A stretch of 8,622 bases of DNA from JAKITW01 sp041598875 (lineage in GTDB: Bacteria > Desulfobacterota > Desulfobulbia > Desulfobulbales > BM004), in the NCBI GenBank assembly GCA_041598875.1, contig JBFHXP010000113.1, forward strand, positions 1 through 8,622, read 5' to 3'. Positions 6,260 through 8,622 of the stretch are shown here, in pieces. Under the pieces are notes generated by a model. It was not told where the DNA came from and made no database searches. It saw only the letters and a program-made list of their open reading frames with translations. The position numbers and the translations under genes were made by a program. The stretch's first letter is position 1. Every line of letters starts with the position of its first letter.

Positions 6260-8305
6260 ATGAAAAGAAACATGGTGATTTCGGGGCTTATGCTTGTCTG
6301 GCTGTCTCTGTCTCTTTGCGTTGCTTCGGCCTGGGCTGAAGCAGATGGGGAAGCGGGAAAAAAACAGGCCAGTGAAACATCCGGGAAAGATTCCGGGCAG
6401 AATGCCGTGGTGCTGATCCTGGACGCATCAGGATCCATGTGGGGCCAGATCAACGGCAAGGCCAAAACAGTCATCGCCCGGGAAGTGCTCAACGAGCTTA
6501 TCGACAGCCTGGCCGCCGACCTGCGGGTCGGACTGTCCGCATACGGCCACCGTCGGGAAAAGGATTGCCAGGACATTGAAATGCTGATTCCCGTCGGACC
6601 GCCTGACCCCGCTGCCATGAAAACCAAAATCGCTGCCATCAAGCCCAAGGGCAAAACGCCGCTCAGCGATGCGGTCAAACAGGCGGCCACGGCCTTGAAT
6701 TACAGCAAACAACGGGCCACGGTCGTCCTGGTCAGCGACGGCCTGGAGACCTGCAATGCCGACCCCTGCGCCCTGGCCGCCGAACTGGCGAGAACGGGCA
6801 TGGACTTCAAGGTGCACGTCATCGGCTTTGATATCAGCAAAGAGGACCAGGGCCGCCTGCGATGCCTTGCCGACAAGACCGGCGGACTTTTCTTGCCGGC
6901 AGGGGATGCACAATCGCTCCGTTCTGCTCTATCCCATACCATGGCCAAGGTTCAGGAGCCCCCTCCGCCGGTGGTGGCTGATCCCGGCACGGCCAGCCTC
7001 AAGGGTCCGGAAACGGTTGCGGCAGGCAGCGTCTTCGAGGTTACCTGGGAGGGACCCGACAGCCGAGGTGACTTCATAGCCATAGCGCGCCAGGGATCAA
7101 AGGATACTGAATACCTCGAGTACGCCTATACGATCAGAGGCAACCCCGCCCGTATCGTCTCCCCTGGCGAGCCCGGCCCTCATGAGTTACGCTATGTTCA
7201 CGCCCACTCCGGCAAGGTCATCGGCCGGGCCGCCATTGCCGTAACCCCGGTACAGGCAGCGGTACAGCCACCAGCCACGGTGCCGGCGGCAGGAATTTTC
7301 CAGGTTTCCTGGCAGGGACCGTCATATGAGATCGATTATATCTCCATCGCCGAGCCTTCGGCGCCGGCAGGCATCCATGACAATTATGTCTACACCCAGA
7401 ACGGCAATCCGGCCAAACTGACCGCCCCGGCCACACCCGGCACCTATGAGGTTCGATACATCATGGGGCACGGCACACGTATCCTTGCCAGGAATTCCAT
7501 CACTGTCGAAGCGGCCTCCGCCGCAGTGAAGGCGCCGGAATCGGTGAGTACGGCGGCGAAATTCCAGGTGGAATGGCAGGGGCCCAACAATGTGGGCGAT
7601 TATATCTCCGTCGCCATTCCCAGCGATCCGCCCACCATCTACGATAATTACACGTATACCAGCAACGGCAACCCGGCCGGACTCACCGCACCCACCGCGC
7701 CTGGCACCTATGAGGTCCGCTACGTCATGGGCAAGGATAACACCCAGCTGGCCAAGGCGACGCTGACGGTTGCGGCGGTCTCCGCCGAGGTGAAGCCCCC
7801 GAAGTCGGTCCCGGCAGGCAGTTCCCTTCAGGTTCCGTGGCAGGGTCCTGACAATGCCGGTGACCACCTCGCCATCGCTGCTCCCGACGATCCACCTGAC
7901 GCCTACGACAATTACACGTATACCAGCAACGGCAACCCGGCCGGACTCACCGCGCCGGCCGCGCCTGGCACCTATGAGGTCCGCTACATCATGGGCAAGG
8001 ATAACAGCCAGCTGGTCAAGGCGACGCTGACGGTTACGGCGGTCTCCGCCGAGGTGAAGCCCCCGGCAGCGGTGAATGCAAACGCCAGATTCCAGGTGAA
8101 ATGGCAGGGCCCCGACTATGAGGGTGATTATCTCACCGTTGTCACTCCGGACGCCCCGGCTGACGGTTACGACAACTACACATATACCAGCAACGGCAAC
8201 CCGGCCGAACTCACCGCGCCGGCCGTGCCAGGCACCTATGAGGTCCGCTACATTATAGGAAGGGGCAATCATCAACTGGCCAAAGCGACCCTGACCGTCA
8301 AGTAA
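6260..8305 (+). CDS. Secreted VWA-domain protein with five 88-residue C-terminal modules
   Basis: A 681-residue exported protein. The N-terminus has a basic start, a hydrophobic core and a likely signal peptidase I site after A26 (ASAWA/EAD); the C20 context (LSLC) does not fit a lipobox. The von Willebrand A domain (about 48-230) carries an intact metal-ion-dependent adhesion site: DASGS (55-59), T133 in KGKTPLSDA and D160 in LVSDGLE. Four cysteines (103, 165, 170, 202) could form disulfides outside the cytoplasm. After a proline hinge (EPPPP, 233-237) come five modules whose central W-(E/Q)-G-P tryptophans sit at 263, 351, 439, 527 and 615, exactly 88 apart. Typical module features are PGTYEVRY and YDNYTYTSNGNPA; they look like beta-sandwich (Ig-like) domains. 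No C-terminal membrane anchor is visible. The role (adhesion, envelope interaction or metal-dependent binding) is inferred. No AAA+ MoxR or other VWA partner gene is adjacent. Confidence 0.9.
   Translation: MKRNMVISGLMLVWLSLSLCVASAWAEADGEAGKKQASETSGKDSGQNAVVLILDASGSMWGQINGKAKTVIAREVLNELIDSLAADLRVGLSAYGHRREKDCQDIEMLIPVGPPDPAAMKTKIAAIKPKGKTPLSDAVKQAATALNYSKQRATVVLVSDGLETCNADPCALAAELARTGMDFKVHVIGFDISKEDQGRLRCLADKTGGLFLPAGDAQSLRSALSHTMAKVQEPPPPVVADPGTASLKGPETVAAGSVFEVTWEGPDSRGDFIAIARQGSKDTEYLEYAYTIRGNPARIVSPGEPGPHELRYVHAHSGKVIGRAAIAVTPVQAAVQPPATVPAAGIFQVSWQGPSYEIDYISIAEPSAPAGIHDNYVYTQNGNPAKLTAPATPGTYEVRYIMGHGTRILARNSITVEAASAAVKAPESVSTAAKFQVEWQGPNNVGDYISVAIPSDPPTIYDNYTYTSNGNPAGLTAPTAPGTYEVRYVMGKDNTQLAKATLTVAAVSAEVKPPKSVPAGSSLQVPWQGPDNAGDHLAIAAPDDPPDAYDNYTYTSNGNPAGLTAPAAPGTYEVRYIMGKDNSQLVKATLTVTAVSAEVKPPAAVNANARFQVKWQGPDYEGDYLTVVTPDAPADGYDNYTYTSNGNPAELTAPAVPGTYEVRYIIGRGNHQLAKATLTVK
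6992..8302 (+). repeat. Five tandem 264-bp (88-codon) repeats within the VWA gene
   Basis: Modules occupy about 6992-7252, 7253-7516, 7517-7780, 7781-8044 and 8045-8302. The first is the most divergent and lacks the YDNYTYT segment. Modules 3, 4 and 5 are very similar at DNA level, for example ACCAGCAACGGCAACCCGGC in all three at 264-bp spacing. Identity is concentrated in the second half of each module. Confidence 0.9.
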
Positions 8306-8307
8306 AA

Positions 8308-8348
8308 CAGGTTGCAGAGTCACATCTTAAAAATTCAATATTCGCCTT
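8308..8348 (+). repeat. Direct repeat, right copy, bracketing the VWA gene
   Basis: Starts two bases after the VWA stop codon. CAGGTTGCAGAG followed by the same CATCTTAAAAATTCAATA core as at 6057-6101, in the same orientation. The two copies lie 2,251 bp apart and enclose only the VWA gene and its upstream region. Confidence 0.9.
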
Positions 8349-8357
8349 TGTTTAAGT

Positions 8358-8400
8358 AGTGTCCATCCGGAAAGTCTGTTTTTTTCCGGATGGCTACACT
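8358..8400 (+). terminator. Strong hairpin downstream of the VWA gene (possible terminator or IS end)
   Basis: CCATCCGGAAA (8363-8373) pairs perfectly over 11 bp with TTTCCGGATGG (8383-8393) around a 9-base loop. AGTGT (8358-8362) and ACACT (8396-8400) extend it by 5 bp after a 2-base bulge. It lies 53 bases past the VWA stop. The T7 run is in the loop and stem rather than after the hairpin, so it is not a textbook intrinsic terminator, although TTGTTTT follows shortly (8404-8410). A mobile-element end is an alternative. Confidence 0.5.
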
Positions 8401-8447
8401 TGGTTGTTTTCAATCCGGAAACAGACAATTTTGAAAAAGATCTAGGA

Positions 8448-8602
8448 GCCTGTCGGAGAATTATAACCGTAACGAAAAAGCGAGGAATCGAGGCCAGATT
8501 TTCTGGGATTTGAGGAGAATAGCAGCGCTATTTAACGAAAAGTCCGGGACATATGAGCCGATTATCTCGCTTTTGGAGTAGGTTGGGAATTCTCCGACAG
8601 GC
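8448..8602. mobile_element. 155-bp palindromic MITE-like / foldback element
   Basis: Terminal inverted repeats GCCTGTCGGAGAATT (8448-8462) and AATTCTCCGACAGGC (8588-8602) are perfect over 15 bp. Inside, AAAAGCGAGGAATCG (8476-8490) pairs with CGATTATCTCGCTTTT (8559-8574) with one mismatch/indel. At the middle AATAGC (8518-8523) pairs with GCTATT (8527-8532) around a 3-base loop. All three pairs share the same centre at 8525, so the whole element folds on itself. It has no coding capacity. This is the architecture of a non-autonomous IS derivative. I could not identify a clear target-site duplication, and its parent IS is not visible. Confidence 0.7.
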
Positions 8603-8606
8603 CTCC

Positions 8607-8612
8607 GAGGAG
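8607..8612 (+). promoter_or_regulatory. Possible ribosome binding site of a gene beyond the right edge
   Basis: GAGGAG followed by ATCAAGGAAG up to the window end. The same hexamer precedes the VWA start codon. If the next bases are a start codon, spacing would be about 10 bases. This cannot be confirmed here. Confidence 0.25.
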
Positions 8613-8622
8613 ATCAAGGAAG

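Larger units (their letters stand above)
8349..8622. other. Gene-free right end with hairpin and palindromic element
   Basis: No convincing coding sequence is visible in these 274 bp. They hold a long hairpin (8358-8400), a third TCCGGAAA copy (8414-8421), a 155-bp palindrome (8448-8602) and a GAGGAG motif at the very end (8607-8612). A short open frame, MSRLSRFWSRLG onward, starts at 8553 inside the palindrome and runs off the right edge; it is unsupported by any ribosome binding site. Confidence 0.6.

Noticed and set aside
6280..6340. Lipoprotein signal (C20) in the VWA protein
   Set aside because: The residue before the cysteine is leucine, which does not fit the lipobox; a signal peptidase I site after residue 26 fits better.
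7322..8323. Long minus-strand open frame of 333 codons opposite the VWA gene
   Set aside because: It is a shadow produced by GC-rich repeated codons on the plus strand. The plus frame has a signal peptide, a MIDAS motif and a ribosome binding site, while the minus frame has only low-complexity repeats.

Overview
The window reads as chromosomal DNA from a Gram-negative bacterium, most likely a Desulfobacterota (delta-type) lineage. That placement is inference, from the look of the proteins (fused PabB-PabC, a small CxxC protein of a type I associate with this group, a secreted VWA protein) and from intergenic TTCAAGTG/TGGAACAC octamer repeats. No rRNA, tRNA, CRISPR array or complete transposase is present.

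Layout, left to right. 1-900 (minus): the N-terminal 300 codons of folC, cut by the left edge. 910-1189: an unusual tandem array made of five 46-bp units followed by octamers that run in phase up to the stop codon of the next gene. 1190-3448 (minus): a UvrD/PcrA-type superfamily 1 helicase with all motifs. 3449-3611: a divergent intergenic region with a plausible promoter for the next gene. 3612-4010 (plus): a small CxxC protein of unknown function. 4019-4035: a short GC hairpin between convergent genes. 4058-6043 (minus): a PabB-PabC fusion for p-aminobenzoate synthesis. 6057-6101 and 8308-8348: two copies of a direct repeat that bracket the next gene. 6260-8305 (plus): a secreted VWA protein with five 88-residue modules. 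8349-8622: no gene, but a strong hairpin, a 155-bp palindromic MITE-like element and perhaps the ribosome binding site of a gene beyond the right edge.

How the genes work together: pabBC makes the p-aminobenzoate moiety of folate and FolC adds glutamates to folates, so two folate steps lie about 3 kb apart. They are separated by the helicase and a divergently transcribed gene, so they do not form one operon. The helicase is a DNA-maintenance gene. The VWA gene looks like a self-contained module: it has its own strong ribosome binding site, repeats on both sides and a mobile-element-like region downstream. It is the most accessory-looking part of the window.

The least ordinary signals are (i) the 46-bp array, whose most degenerate unit appears to supply the promoter of folC, (ii) the direct repeats bracketing the VWA gene, (iii) the mosaic identity between VWA modules and (iv) the 155-bp palindrome. 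I see no clear new defence or biosynthetic system.
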